A DNA stretch of 64,000 bases from Nonomuraea glycinis (GCF_014646515.1 NZ_BMNK01000002.1:124001-188000); one strand, 5' to 3'. Positions 1 to 8,721 are shown, counted from the first letter of the stretch. Notes: generated by a model not told the origin, from the letters alone. Program-made: numbers and translations.

Positions 1-81
1 CCGCCCACGGACGATTTCCCGACCCAGGAGGAGCCACCGGGCGACGACGATCCGTTCAGCGACAACGGCCTCAACGGCTGA
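1..81 (+). CDS. 3' end of a protein, probably Ser/Thr kinase PknB (partial)
   Basis: Frame 1 is open from the window edge to a TGA at 79-81 and encodes a Pro/Asp-rich tail (PPTDDFPTQEEPPGDDDPFS, then DNGLNG). The residues alone do not identify the family. The identification is positional: in actinobacteria pknB converges on trpG, with a sortase or small membrane gene and crgA beyond, exactly as seen here. A strong hairpin follows 10 bases after the stop. Confidence 0.55.
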   Translation, partial: PPTDDFPTQEEPPGDDDPFSDNGLNG

Positions 82-91
82 CAGACGTGTG

Positions 92-124
92 AAGGCCGCC
101 ATCCCCACCGGGGGTGGCGGCCTT
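92..124. terminator. Intrinsic-type hairpin between the left-edge gene and trpG
   Basis: A 15-bp stem (one G-T pair) with a 3-nt loop: AAGGCCGCCA at 92-101 pairs with TGGCGGCCTT at 115-124, and CCCC pairs with GGGG inside. There is no U-tract, as is common in actinobacteria. It lies between convergent genes and probably ends the left-edge transcript. Confidence 0.75.
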
Positions 125-311
125 CGCGTGTGCCTGCTGAGTCCGTACCGCGTGCTGGTTTTGTACGCCTGCCCGGTCGTTCTGTACGCCTGGCCGCGCC
201 GGACGGCGAGAAGCGCCCCCGCCGCTCGGGGGCAACGGCGGGGACGCTTGTCTTTGTGTCGTTTCGGGGCGGTTGTTCGTTACAGGAGTGCGTGCAGTTC
301 TCCGGTGTTCG

Positions 312-884
312 TCACAGGAGTGCGTGCAGCCAGTTCTCCAGGAGTTGGTGGCCGTGCTCCGACAGCACGGATTCGGGGTGGAACTGGATGCCTTCGATCG
401 GCGCGGTGCGGTGGCGCAGGCCCATGATGACGCCGTCGTCGGTGCGCGCGGTCACGTCCAGCTCGTCGGGCACGGTTTCCGGGCGTACGGCCAGTGAGTG
501 GTAGCGGGTCATCCGCACCGGCGACGGCAGCGCGGCGAAGACGCCCTTGCCGTCGTGGGAGATGGCGCTGGTGTCGCCGTGCACGAGCTCGGGGGCGCGG
601 GCGACCGTGGCGCCGAAGGCGCAGGCGATGGCTTGGTGGCCCAGGCAGACGCCCAGCAGGGGCTGAGCTCGCCGCAGCGCGTGGTGGACCAGGGGGATGC
701 TCACCCCGGCCGCCTCGGGCGTGCCGGGGCCGGGGCTGACGAGCACGCCGTCGAAGCCCTCGGCGTCGGCCACGCGCACGTCGTCCCGGGGGCGCACGTC
801 ACACGTGGCGCCCAGCATGCGAAGGTATTGGACGATGGTGTGGACGAAGCTGTCGTGGTTGTCCACCACCAGCACACGGCTCAT
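312..884 (-). CDS. trpG: Anthranilate/aminodeoxychorismate synthase component II (glutamine amidotransferase)
   Basis: This 190-residue class I glutamine amidotransferase releases ammonia from glutamine for the chorismate-using partner subunit in tryptophan or folate synthesis. The triad is visible: Cys80 in GVCLGHQ, His169 and Glu171 in QFHPES; the oxyanion motif SPGPGTP is at 50-56. I start at the ATG for MSRVLVVDN, the family's usual N-terminus; an in-frame ATG 14 codons earlier would overlap the upstream gene further. The start overlaps the stop of the small membrane gene upstream (ATGA), implying translational coupling. Sequence cannot decide between TrpG and PabA roles; the location matches trpG beside pknB in mycobacteria. 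Confidence 0.93.
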   Translation of the reverse strand: MSRVLVVDNHDSFVHTIVQYLRMLGATCDVRPRDDVRVADAEGFDGVLVSPGPGTPEAAGVSIPLVHHALRRAQPLLGVCLGHQAIACAFGATVARAPELVHGDTSAISHDGKGVFAALPSPVRMTRYHSLAVRPETVPDELDVTARTDDGVIMGLRHRTAPIEGIQFHPESVLSEHGHQLLENWLHALL

Positions 885-1039
885 CTGCGTACGGTCACCT
901 CGTCGAGCGTCACAGCCGGCTCCCATAGGGGGAACACGACATACCAGAGTATGGCCACCGCGACGGCGGCCAGCACCACCGCCCCCAGCAGCTTGGTCCC
1001 GGTGTCACCGGGGAGCTTGCGCCACAGCCAGGCGTACAC
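881..1039 (-). CDS. Small single-pass membrane protein (52 aa), unknown function
   Basis: A short ORF read directly from the minus strand: VYAWLWRKLPGDTGTKLLGA, then a hydrophobic segment (about residues 18-37), then WEPAVTLDEVTVRR. It starts at GTG 1039, one base after the sortase stop, with AGGAG just upstream inside the sortase 3' end. Its TGA overlaps the trpG ATG. Complete packing between two genes, an RBS and a clear transmembrane segment support a real gene. A cytoplasmic W/K/R-rich N-terminus and a short C-terminal tail are apparent. No function is inferred beyond possible envelope association through its sortase neighbour. Confidence 0.75.
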   Translation of the reverse strand: MYAWLWRKLPGDTGTKLLGAVVLAAVAVAILWYVVFPLWEPAVTLDEVTVRR

Positions 1040-1040
1040 G

Positions 1041-1688
1041 TCACTCCTTCCTGAGCTCGGTCTGCTTGAGCACGCCGTGGACGATGAGCCGCTGGGCGGC
1101 CGAATACTCCGGATGGCAGGTGGACAGGGTGATGTACGGACGGATGGGCCGGATGTCGGGCTTGCCGGGGACGGGGGCGATCACCTCGATCTCATCCGGC
1201 TCCACGATGTCCTGGGAGGTCACCCGGTAGGTGTAGCGGGCCTCGCGGGCCTCGACGATGATCTCGTCGCCGCGCTCCAGCTCGTCGATGCGGTTGAACG
1301 GCGCGGCATACGTGGTCCGATGCCCCGAGACCACGAAATTTCCTACCTTGCCGGGCAGGGCGCTGCCGGGGTAGTGGCCCGGCCCCTTCTTCAGATGCTC
1401 GGCGTCCACTCCCTCCACCACGGCGTACTCGTAACCGCGGCCCAGCCTCGGGATGCGCAGCATGGCCAGCGCCCCGCCCAGCTCGATCTTCTCGATCCGC
1501 CCCGCCGCCAGCTCACGCTGGAGCAGCAGCTGCTGGCTCGCGGTGTAAGCGCCGGTGCCCCAGAGCAGGTAGGCGCAGAACAGCGTCAGGATCAGGCCCG
1601 CGGTGACGCTCAGCTCCCCCACGGTCCGTAGCGTGACCCGCACCCGGCCAGCGTATGCGTGCGCGATCGTGATCCCTGGGATCGCCAT
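1041..1688 (-). CDS. Class E sortase
   Basis: A membrane-anchored transpeptidase that would join sorting-signal proteins to the cell wall. From the ATG at 1688 it is 215 residues. One N-terminal membrane segment (about 24-44) precedes the sortase beta-barrel. Catalytic residues are visible: His123 in VVSGHRTTY, Cys191 in TLSTCHPEYSA, Arg200 in AQRLIVHG. TLSTC and the nearby Tyr fit class E (LAXTG-type) enzymes. An ATG 10 codons upstream is also open, so the start is uncertain. It leads a tightly packed operon with the 52-aa membrane protein and trpG, and is divergent from crgA. No LPXTG/LAXTG substrate gene is seen nearby. Confidence 0.92.
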   Translation of the reverse strand: MAIPGITIAHAYAGRVRVTLRTVGELSVTAGLILTLFCAYLLWGTGAYTASQQLLLQRELAAGRIEKIELGGALAMLRIPRLGRGYEYAVVEGVDAEHLKKGPGHYPGSALPGKVGNFVVSGHRTTYAAPFNRIDELERGDEIIVEAREARYTYRVTSQDIVEPDEIEVIAPVPGKPDIRPIRPYITLSTCHPEYSAAQRLIVHGVLKQTELRKE

Positions 1689-1787
1689 GTCCCGCGCGTG
1701 GCGACTATCCTGGGGCACGCTACGACTACCCTTAACGAAGAGCCTGCGGACGATCCGGAAGCCCAGGCCCTCAGCAGGAGTTATCCA

Positions 1788-2033
1788 GTGCCCAAGTCCA
1801 AGGCTCGCAAGAAGGCGGTTTACACCCCGCCGCAGAAGTCCCAGACGGTGAAGGTCAGCCCTCGCTGGCTGGCGCCGACGATGGTCGCGTCATGGATCAT
1901 CGGCATCCTGTGGATCGCCACCTATTACGTGGCGCCCAACGCACCCTTCATCGGCGATCTGCAGAACTGGAATCTGCTGATCGGGTTTGTCTTCATCATC
2001 TTCGGTGTGGTTCTCTCCACCCGCTGGCGTTAG
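1788..2033 (+). CDS. crgA: Cell division protein CrgA
   Basis: An 81-residue FtsZ/FtsI-associated membrane protein of actinobacterial septation. It begins VPKSKARKKAVYTPP, the conserved CrgA N-terminus. GTG 1788 is chosen for this and for the AGGAG about 8 bases upstream; longer in-frame ORFs run back into the sortase promoter region. Two transmembrane helices are evident (about residues 29-49 and 60-79), ending STRWR. It is divergent from the sortase-trpG operon and convergent with the rhomboid gene, the usual origin-proximal arrangement. Confidence 0.95.
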   Translation: MPKSKARKKAVYTPPQKSQTVKVSPRWLAPTMVASWIIGILWIATYYVAPNAPFIGDLQNWNLLIGFVFIIFGVVLSTRWR

Positions 2034-2064
2034 TTTTTCCACAGCTTTTCCACAGCTGGGGACG

Positions 2065-2934
2065 TCAGCGCAGGGTGTCGAGGATCGTGGCATCTCTGAC
2101 CAGCACGAGCACCACGAGGATGGCCAGCGCTCCCACGATCGCCAGCACCTGCCACAGGGTCCGGTTGCTCTTGGGGGCGAAGGTGATGGCGCCCGCCAGC
2201 ACCGCCCCGGTGATGAGGCCGCCCACGTGGCCGGTCCAGCTGATGCCCGGCACGATGAACGTGATGACCAGGTTGATCGCGATGAGCGCGGCGATGCCGC
2301 CCACCTCGGTGTTCAGCTTGCGCCCCACCACGAACATCGCGGCGAACAGCCCGAAGATGGCCCCGGACGCGCCCACGGTCGCCGAGTTGGGCTGATCCAG
2401 CCAGAACACCATCACCGAGCCGCCCAGTGCGCTGACCAGATAGACGGCCAGGAAACGGGCATGCCCGAAGGCCCGCTCCAGGTAGGGGCCGACCATGTAG
2501 AGGGCCCAGCAGTTGAACAGGATGTGGAAAACTCCGCCGTGCACGAACGCCGCGGAGATCAGCCGGTAATACTCGTCCAGCACGGCGACCCCGGCCGGCC
2601 ACATGGCGAGCCGCTCGGTGACGTCCAGATCCGGGAGCTGCTGGGCGCCGAACACGACCACGTTGATGGCCAGCAGTGCCCAGGTCACGACGGGCGTGGT
2701 GACGACTGAGCCGCCGAAGGTGGATCTGGCCTGCCGGATGCCCTTGTTGCCCTCGGCCACGCACTCGGGACACTGGAACCCCACGGCGGCATCGCGCATG
2801 CAGTCGGGGCAGATCGGCCGGTCACACCGCTGGCAGCGGACCCAGGTCTCTTTGCCAGGATGCCGGTAGCACGTCGGCACCGCCTCCGCGGGCTGCTCGG
2901 GCTGCGAAGGCGTGCTGGGCGGCTGGCTGGTCAT
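2065..2934 (-). CDS. Rhomboid family intramembrane serine protease with N-terminal zinc-binding domain
   Basis: 289 residues. Residues 21-58 hold a Cys/His-rich B-box-like zinc module (CYRHP, CQRC, CPDC, CPEC). Six or more hydrophobic segments follow. The catalytic dyad is Ser190 in GASGAIFG and His236 in TGHVGGL; Asn141 in HILFNCW is the family's oxyanion residue. It should cleave transmembrane substrates within the plasma membrane. It sits between crgA and the cyclophilin gene as in other actinobacteria. Substrates are unknown. Confidence 0.93.
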   Translation of the reverse strand: MTSQPPSTPSQPEQPAEAVPTCYRHPGKETWVRCQRCDRPICPDCMRDAAVGFQCPECVAEGNKGIRQARSTFGGSVVTTPVVTWALLAINVVVFGAQQLPDLDVTERLAMWPAGVAVLDEYYRLISAAFVHGGVFHILFNCWALYMVGPYLERAFGHARFLAVYLVSALGGSVMVFWLDQPNSATVGASGAIFGLFAAMFVVGRKLNTEVGGIAALIAINLVITFIVPGISWTGHVGGLITGAVLAGAITFAPKSNRTLWQVLAIVGALAILVVLVLVRDATILDTLR

Positions 2935-2991
2935 GACCGCAGCCTATGGCAGCGACGACCCTGCCGCGTCTGCCTGAGCGCCCTCGTGCGG

Positions 2992-3025
2992 CAGGCGGTG
3001 CACCGGCGACAGGCGGTGCACCGGC
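2992..3025. repeat. Two-copy 18-bp direct repeat upstream of the rhomboid gene
   Basis: CAGGCGGTGCACCGGC occurs at 2992-3007 and 3010-3025, a period of 18. Each copy contains the small palindrome CGGTGCACCG. The repeat lies in the 187-base gap between the rhomboid start and the cyclophilin stop. It may be a regulatory repeat or simple slippage. Confidence 0.5.
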
Positions 3026-3082
3026 AGCCGCCGCGTGGACGGCAGGGCGGTGCGGGCCGCCGGGTGGACGACGGGCGATGCG

Positions 3083-3105
3083 GGGGCCGCCGGGTGGGCG
3101 GCCCC
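3083..3105. terminator. Hairpin downstream of the cyclophilin gene
   Basis: GGGGCCGCC (3083-3091) pairs perfectly with GGCGGCCCC (3097-3105) around a 5-nt loop. It begins 17 bases beyond the cyclophilin stop on that gene's strand, as a terminator should. There is no U-tract. Confidence 0.6.
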
Positions 3106-3121
3106 GTCGCGTCCGGTCAGG

Positions 3122-3658
3122 TCAGGCTTGGACCCGCTCGATGGTGACCGACTCCAGGACGACGTCCTCCACCGGGCGGTTGTTGCGGCCGGTCTGGGTC
3201 TTGGAGATCGCGTCGATCACGTCCTGGCCCTCGACCACCTCTCCGAAGATGGTGTGCTTCCCGTTGAGGTGCGGCGTGGGCACGCTGGTGATGAAGAACT
3301 GCGAGCCGTTGGTGCCCTTGCCGAACCGGATCCCGGCGTTGGCCATGGCCAGCAGGTAAGGACGGTCGAAATAGAGGTCCGGGTAGATCTCGTCGTCGAA
3401 CTCGTAGCCGGGGCCGCCGATGCCCTGACCGAGCGGGTCGCCGCCCTGGATCATGAAGTCGGGGATGATCCGGTGGAAGATCGTGCCGTCGTAGTAGCGG
3501 TTCGTGCTCTTCTCACCGGTGCCCGGGTGGGTCCACTCGCGGCTGCCCTCGGCGAGCTCGACGAAGTTTCGCACCGTCTTGGGCGCCTTGTTGGGGAAAA
3601 GCTCGACTTTGATATTGCCACGATTGGTCTGCAGATGTGCGATCAGCTTCTCAGCCAC
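3122..3658 (-). CDS. Peptidyl-prolyl cis-trans isomerase, cyclophilin type
   Basis: 178 residues covering a complete cyclophilin domain that accelerates proline isomerisation in folding proteins. Motifs include RNFVELAEG, GTIFHRIIPDFMIQGGDP (catalytic Arg, Phe and Gln region), GSQFFITSVPTPHLNGKHTIFGEV. No signal peptide is seen, so it is cytosolic. GTG 3658 (VAEKLIAHLQTN) is preferred over ATG 3688 because AGGAAGG sits 10 bases before it and the family starts there. The genomic place matches ppiA near gyrA in mycobacteria. Confidence 0.94.
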   Translation of the reverse strand: MAEKLIAHLQTNRGNIKVELFPNKAPKTVRNFVELAEGSREWTHPGTGEKSTNRYYDGTIFHRIIPDFMIQGGDPLGQGIGGPGYEFDDEIYPDLYFDRPYLLAMANAGIRFGKGTNGSQFFITSVPTPHLNGKHTIFGEVVEGQDVIDAISKTQTGRNNRPVEDVVLESVTIERVQA

Positions 3659-3815
3659 GAGACAGCTGCCTTCCTCTATGTACGACATTGATTTATACGG
3701 TTTTGATGCCTATGGCCGTTGGGCCGCTGTAGCCATCCTCCCATGGGTCGCCATGATTGAGCCGCCTTGTACCGGGAAGGTCAGGCGCGGGGCCCCAACA
3801 ACAGGGGAGGTAGAC

Positions 3816-4316
3816 GTGTCCCTGACACTGAGAAGACGACGCGTGGTCATAGAGGTACCCACCACGTGGACGGGCCGGATGAAGGCCCAGGCCGTGCGAA
3901 CCGGCCGACGGATGGCGCCGATGGCGGATCAGGCCAAGTTGGTCGCCAACCGGCGAGTGGAAGACGCCCGTTACAGGGTGGCACCAATGCTAGAGAATGC
4001 CGCACACCGGGTCGAGGACCAACTCGCCCCGAAGGTCAGCTACGTGCTGACCACGGCAGCGGACAGGGTGAGTCCGGTCAGGCGGAAGTCCCGGCAGTGG
4101 CCGATGTTCACCCTGATGACCGGTCTTGCGCTGGGAGCGGTGGGCTACATGTTCTACCGCCGCAATGCCCAGCAGTGGACCGATCACATGAAGGAATCGG
4201 CGTCCGACGCCTCACGCTGGGTCAGCGAGAAGTCCGACAGGACGAGGGAAACGGCGGACCAGGCCGGTGCGACGATGTCCAGCACGGCGGATGAGGCTTC
4301 ACGAAAGATGTCGTGA
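3816..4316 (+). CDS. DUF5324/YtxH-like membrane-associated protein
   Basis: 166 residues starting at GTG 3816 with an ideal GGGGAGG 5 bases upstream; longer in-frame ORFs have no such site. It has a basic N-terminus, an amphipathic Ala/Arg/Glu-rich region, one transmembrane segment (about residues 96-113, FTLMTGLALGAVGYMFY), then a charged helical tail rich in Ser, Asp and Lys. It resembles the actinobacterial DUF5324 family found beside the cyclophilin gene. The function is unknown. A perfect terminator follows. Confidence 0.82.
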   Translation: MSLTLRRRRVVIEVPTTWTGRMKAQAVRTGRRMAPMADQAKLVANRRVEDARYRVAPMLENAAHRVEDQLAPKVSYVLTTAADRVSPVRRKSRQWPMFTLMTGLALGAVGYMFYRRNAQQWTDHMKESASDASRWVSEKSDRTRETADQAGATMSSTADEASRKMS

Positions 4317-4324
4317 TCCGCAGT

Positions 4325-4359
4325 GAGAGCGCGCTCCCGTGGTACGGGGGCGCGCTCTC
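4325..4359. terminator. Terminator after the DUF5324-like gene
   Basis: GAGAGCGCGCTCCCG pairs with CGGGGGCGCGCTCTC (15 bp, one G-T pair) around a 5-nt loop, 8 bases after the stop codon. Confidence 0.8.
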
Positions 4360-4414
4360 CCATGTCCGGCGACTGTGAGCTTTGTCGCTGCATGTGACTT
4401 ATAGGGTCATTGTC

Positions 4415-7120
4415 ATGCTTTACGGCAGGACCGCGGAGACTGCCGCGATCGACGACCTCATCGGTGCGGCGGCGGCGGGAGCGGGGCGCGCGCTGGTGCT
4501 GCGTGGCGAGGCGGGTGTCGGCAAGTCGTCGCTGCTCGACCTGGCGGCCTCTCGGGCGACCGCGATGGCCGCGCCGGTGGTGGTGTTGCGGGCTCAGGGA
4601 GTCGAGGGCGAGGCCGATCTGGCGTTCGCGGCGCTGCACCAGTTGCTGCGGCCGGTGACCGGGCTGCTCGGCACGCTCCCCGGGCCGCAGCGGGACGCGG
4701 TGTCGGGGGCGCTCGGGCTGGCCGCGCCCAGTGCGGACCGGTTCCTCGTGTCGGCGGGCGTGCTCTCGCTGCTGGCCGAGGCCGCAGCCGGCGGCGGGCT
4801 GCTCTGTCTCGCCGACGACTTCCAGTGGTTCGATCGGGCCTCGGCCGACGCGGTGCTGTTCGCGGCCAGGAGGCTTCGGACGGAGAAGGTGTCGATGCTG
4901 CTGGCCGTACGGGGTGACGGTCAGTGCAAGGGGGTGCCGGAGCTGCCGGTGGGCGGGCTCGACCCGGAGAGCGCGGTCAGGCTGCTGGACTCCAAGGCGG
5001 TGGTGGCGCCCGGCGTGCGGGCTCAGCTCGTGTCGCTGACCGGTGGGAACCCGCTGGTCCTGGGCGAGACCGTGGCGTTGCTGAGCGCCGACCGGCTCGC
5101 CGGGCGCGTGCCGCTGCCCGACCCGTTGCCGGGTGGCGAGCAGCTCTTCGGTGAGCAGGTCGCCCGCCTGTCCGGGGACGCCCGCCGCGTCCTGCTCGTC
5201 GCCTCCCTGGAGAGCGACCTCTCCTTGGTCCTGTACGCCGCCGCCCACCTGTCCGCCGGCGACCCGTCCCCAGGCCCCGAGGAGACCTCCGGCAACCCCC
5301 GGAGCGACTACGGCAACCCCTTGGAAGGCCGGGCGATGGCAGGGCTGCATGAGGCCGAGAGCGTCGGGTTGGTCACCGTTTCCGGGGAGAAGGTGCGGTT
5401 CCGGCATCCGCTCGTCAGGTCGGCGGTGCACGCCTCGGCCAGTTCGGTGGAGCTGCGGCGAGCGCACGCGGCGCTGGCCGGCCTGGTGGAGGGTGACAGG
5501 CGCGCCTGGCATCTGGCCGCCGCCACCGTCGGGCAGGACGAGGCCGTGGCCGCCGCACTGGCCGCGTCGGCGGCACGGGCACAGGCCAGGGGTGGGTACG
5601 GCGACGCGGCCAACGCCTGGGCGAGGGCGGCGGAGCTCACGCCGGAGCCGCTGACCCGCGCCCGCCGCTTCAAGGACGCGTCCGCCGCCGCCTGGCTCGG
5701 CGGCCGCCCCGGCCAGGCACAGACCTACCTCGCGGACGCCCGCCGGCTCGCAGCCCTGGCGACAGGTGCGGATGGTGGGCTGGTCGAGGAGATCGGGCAG
5801 TTGCGGGGGCGGTTCGAGCTCAACTCCGGGGACGCGGCCGAGGCGATGCGGATGCTGGCGGCCGGGCGTGGCATGGGGATGCTGGCGGACGCGTGTGAGG
5901 CCGCGAACTGTGTGGGCGATGTGGACGCCATCATCGAGATCGGGCGCAGGGCACGAGCGTTTCCGCGCGGGTTCGTACGGGATGTGGTGGTCGGGATCGG
6001 GGCGATGCTGGCGGACGGCAGCGGCGGGGAGCTGCTGCGGGGGGCGGTGGAACGGGCGGACGAGCTGGCGGAGGCGGCCGAGTTCCTGTGGGCGTCGGCG
6101 GCGGCCTCGTACCTGGGTGAGGCCGATGCCGCCGCCGAGCTGGCCGGCCGGGCGGGCCGGGTGGCCAGGGTGTCGGGGATGACGGGCCAGCTGCCGGTGG
6201 TGCTGGAGTACCTGTCCACGGCCGAGCGGCTGAAGGGGAGGCCGGCCGAGAGCGCCGCCATCGCCGAGGAAGGGCTGGCGCTGGCCCGTGAGGCGGGCTA
6301 CCGGAACTCCGAGGCGGCGCACCTCGCCAACCTGGCGGTGGTGGCGGCGCTGCGGGGCGAGGAGGAGGCCTGCCGGCGGTACGGGGAGCAGGCGCTGGCG
6401 ATCGCGGTGCCGCATCGGGTCGGGTTGCGGGTGGGGGTGGCGGCGTACGCGCTGGCCCTGCTGGATCTGGGGCTGGGCAGGTTCGCCGCGGCGCATGACC
6501 GTTTCGTGGCCATCACGCGGGCCGGGCCGGGGGCGGGCCATCCGACCGTGGTGTGGCGCACCACCCCCGACCGGGTGGAGGCGGCGGTGGCGGTGGGTGA
6601 GATCGAGGCGGCGCGGGAGGCGCTGGCGGGGCTGGAGCGGTGGGGCGAGGCCAGGTCCGCCGAGTCGCGGGCGCTGCGGCTGCGCTGCCGGGGGCTGCTG
6701 GACGGCGACGCGGCGGACTTCGAGGAGGCGCTGCGGCTGCACCAGGAGCCGTTCGAGGGGGCGCGCACCGCCATGCTCTACGGGGAGCGGCTGCGGCGTA
6801 CCCAGGAGCCGGGAAAGGCCAGGGGGCACCTGCGGGCGGCGCTGGAGACGTTCCAGAGGCTGGGGGCGGAGCCGTGGGCGCGGCGGGCGCTCGACGAGCT
6901 GCGGGCGGCGGGCGAGGCGGCCGAGAGGCCGGCGAGCGACGCGTGGGTCGCGCTAACGCCGCAGGAGCTGCGCATCGCGCGGCTGGTGGCGGAGGGGGCG
7001 TCGAGCAAGGAGGTGGCGGTCCGGCTGTTCCTCAGCCCGCGTACGATCGAGTACCACCTGTACAAGATCTATCCGAAGCTCGGCATCACGAGCCGTACTG
7101 AGCTCGCCCGGCTTCTGTAG
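4415..7120 (+). CDS. LuxR-family regulator with AAA ATPase domain (LAL)
   Basis: 901 residues from ATG 4415 (MLYGRTAETA, the usual LAL start). An N-terminal ATPase has a Walker A (GEAGVGKS, 31-38) and a Walker B-like LCLADDFQW. A long TPR-like helical middle follows. The C-terminus is a LuxR helix-turn-helix (LTPQELRIARLVAEGASSKE, then VAVRLFLSPRTIEYHL). LALs are large cluster or metabolic activators responding to unknown ligands. The alpha/beta hydrolase gene 53 bases downstream is its likeliest target or operon partner. No clear RBS precedes the ATG. The antisense strand contains a long open frame that is a GC artefact. Confidence 0.93.
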   Translation: MLYGRTAETAAIDDLIGAAAAGAGRALVLRGEAGVGKSSLLDLAASRATAMAAPVVVLRAQGVEGEADLAFAALHQLLRPVTGLLGTLPGPQRDAVSGALGLAAPSADRFLVSAGVLSLLAEAAAGGGLLCLADDFQWFDRASADAVLFAARRLRTEKVSMLLAVRGDGQCKGVPELPVGGLDPESAVRLLDSKAVVAPGVRAQLVSLTGGNPLVLGETVALLSADRLAGRVPLPDPLPGGEQLFGEQVARLSGDARRVLLVASLESDLSLVLYAAAHLSAGDPSPGPEETSGNPRSDYGNPLEGRAMAGLHEAESVGLVTVSGEKVRFRHPLVRSAVHASASSVELRRAHAALAGLVEGDRRAWHLAAATVGQDEAVAAALAASAARAQARGGYGDAANAWARAAELTPEPLTRARRFKDASAAAWLGGRPGQAQTYLADARRLAALATGADGGLVEEIGQLRGRFELNSGDAAEAMRMLAAGRGMGMLADACEAANCVGDVDAIIEIGRRARAFPRGFVRDVVVGIGAMLADGSGGELLRGAVERADELAEAAEFLWASAAASYLGEADAAAELAGRAGRVARVSGMTGQLPVVLEYLSTAERLKGRPAESAAIAEEGLALAREAGYRNSEAAHLANLAVVAALRGEEEACRRYGEQALAIAVPHRVGLRVGVAAYALALLDLGLGRFAAAHDRFVAITRAGPGAGHPTVVWRTTPDRVEAAVAVGEIEAAREALAGLERWGEARSAESRALRLRCRGLLDGDAADFEEALRLHQEPFEGARTAMLYGERLRRTQEPGKARGHLRAALETFQRLGAEPWARRALDELRAAGEAAERPASDAWVALTPQELRIARLVAEGASSKEVAVRLFLSPRTIEYHLYKIYPKLGITSRTELARLL

Positions 7121-7173
7121 AGGCCAGTAGTTCTACGGAAGGCACCGGTACGGGCGGCGGGCAGGCTGAGGGC

Positions 7174-8073
7174 ATGCAAACGAAACTGATCGACATGGAC
7201 GGCATCGAGCTCTACACCGAGGAGTTCGGCGACCCTGCTCACCCGCCGGTCCTGCTGGTGGCCGGCTCGATGTCCCAGGGCATCATGTGGCCGGACGAGC
7301 TCGTCGGGCGGCTGGTCGCGGGCGGTCGCCGGGTGATCCGCTACGACCACCGCGACACCGGCAGGTCGGGCACCGTGGACTTCGACGCGCACCCGTACAG
7401 CTGGCTCGATCTCAAGGACGACGTGCTGCGGGTGATGGACGCGTACGGGCTGGAGGGTGTGCATCTGGTCGGCCATTCGGCGGGCGGGCTGATCAGCCAG
7501 ATCGTGGCCCTTGAGCAGCCGGCGCGGGTGCTGACGCTCACCCTGTTCGGCGCGTCCCCGCTGGGGATGGGCGAGGGCGAGGTGCTGATGCGGGCGCTCA
7601 CCGGACAGCCGCAGCCGGAGGGCAGTCTGCCGCCGCCCACGCCGGAGTTCGTGCGCTGCTTCACCGAGCTGATCACGGGGACGCCGCCCACGACCAGGGG
7701 TGCGGAGATCGACCGGCTGATCGCCGAGGCCAGGGTGCTGAACGGCACCGCGCTGCCGTTCGACGAGGACGCCGAGCGGCGGCTGGCCGAGCGGGTGCAC
7801 GAGCGGGCGAGGGATCTCTCGGCGCTGGTGAACCACCGCCGGGCCGGGGCGGAGAACCCGGGCTTCGAGCCGGAAGGCGTGCTCGGCCAGGTGAAGGCGC
7901 CGACGCTGGTCATCGAGGGCACGCACGAGCCGGTCAAGCCGGGACACGGCGCGATCATCGCCGAACAGATCCCGGGGGCGCGGCTGCTGATGGTCCGGGA
8001 CATGGGGCACCTGATCGCGCCGCAGGTGGTGGAGGAGCTGGCCGGGGCGCTCCTCACGCACACGGCGCGTTGA
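7174..8073 (+). CDS. Alpha/beta fold hydrolase
   Basis: 299 residues. Nucleophile elbow GHSAGG (Ser102); oxyanion region VAGSMSQG; Asp in the EGTHEPV loop region; His in RDMGHLIAP near the C-terminus completes the triad. The layout resembles the DoxRS/AknT-type methylesterase-like hydrolases often paired with LAL or TetR regulators, but the substrate cannot be told. It follows the LAL gene by 53 bases on the same strand and converges with a TetR gene. Confidence 0.9.
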   Translation: MQTKLIDMDGIELYTEEFGDPAHPPVLLVAGSMSQGIMWPDELVGRLVAGGRRVIRYDHRDTGRSGTVDFDAHPYSWLDLKDDVLRVMDAYGLEGVHLVGHSAGGLISQIVALEQPARVLTLTLFGASPLGMGEGEVLMRALTGQPQPEGSLPPPTPEFVRCFTELITGTPPTTRGAEIDRLIAEARVLNGTALPFDEDAERRLAERVHERARDLSALVNHRRAGAENPGFEPEGVLGQVKAPTLVIEGTHEPVKPGHGAIIAEQIPGARLLMVRDMGHLIAPQVVEELAGALLTHTAR

Positions 8074-8115
8074 CCCGCTCTCGTATCGCGGCGCGTTGCA
8101 CACTCGTACGGCGAA

Positions 8116-8715
8116 TCAGCCGGTGATCTGCGACAGGGCGGCGAGTGCCTGCACGACCTGGCGGGCGTCGGGGGTGCTCTCCGGGTCGAGGAGCCACTGG
8201 ATCATCAGGCCGTCGGTGATCGCGATCAGCACGGAGACCAGCACCTCGGGCGCGACGGGCATCTCGACGCCGAACTCGGTGCCGGCCCGGCGGAGCATGT
8301 CCACGCCCGCCTGGCGGCTCTTGGCATAGGCGGCGGCCAGCTTGTCCCGCAGGGCGCTCTCGCGCAGTGCGGCCGGATAGCCCTCCAGGCAGACGACAAG
8401 CTGGGGACGCAGCTCGTCGAACACGTCCACGAGCGCGGTCATGGCACGTTCGAGCAGCTCGCGGGGGGAGCCGACGCCGCCCGGGCCGAAGATGGTCCGC
8501 TCGACCCGCTCGGTCCACGCCTCGAAGCAGTCGGCGATGGCCTCGTGGAGCAGGGCGTCCTTGCCGCCGAAGTGGTAGCCGATGGAGGCCAGGTTGGTCC
8601 CCGACGCGGCGACCAGGTCGCGGGCCGTGGTGCGGGCGTAGCCCTTTTCGGCCAGGCAGGTCACCGCTCCTGCCAGGAGCCTTTCGCGGGCCTCTTTTCG
8701 TGACACGTGATCCAT
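8116..8715 (-). CDS. TetR family transcriptional regulator
   Basis: 199 residues. The N-terminal helix-turn-helix is typical (ERLLAGAVTCLAEKGYARTT, then ARDLVAASGTNLASIGYHFG). The C-terminal ligand domain is divergent. The gene is divergent from a cytochrome P450 gene. The 60-base gap contains a nested palindrome (8722-8760) starting 7 bases from this gene's ATG, which strongly suggests autoregulation and control of the P450. Confidence 0.93.
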   Translation of the reverse strand: MDHVSRKEARERLLAGAVTCLAEKGYARTTARDLVAASGTNLASIGYHFGGKDALLHEAIADCFEAWTERVERTIFGPGGVGSPRELLERAMTALVDVFDELRPQLVVCLEGYPAALRESALRDKLAAAYAKSRQAGVDMLRRAGTEFGVEMPVAPEVLVSVLIAITDGLMIQWLLDPESTPDARQVVQALAALSQITG

Positions 8716-8721
8716 GCTACT

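Noticed and set aside
4184..6829. 881-codon open frame antisense to the LAL gene
   Set aside because: Pro/Gly/Arg/His-rich composition with no domain; it is the antisense shadow of a high-GC gene with strong third-position bias.
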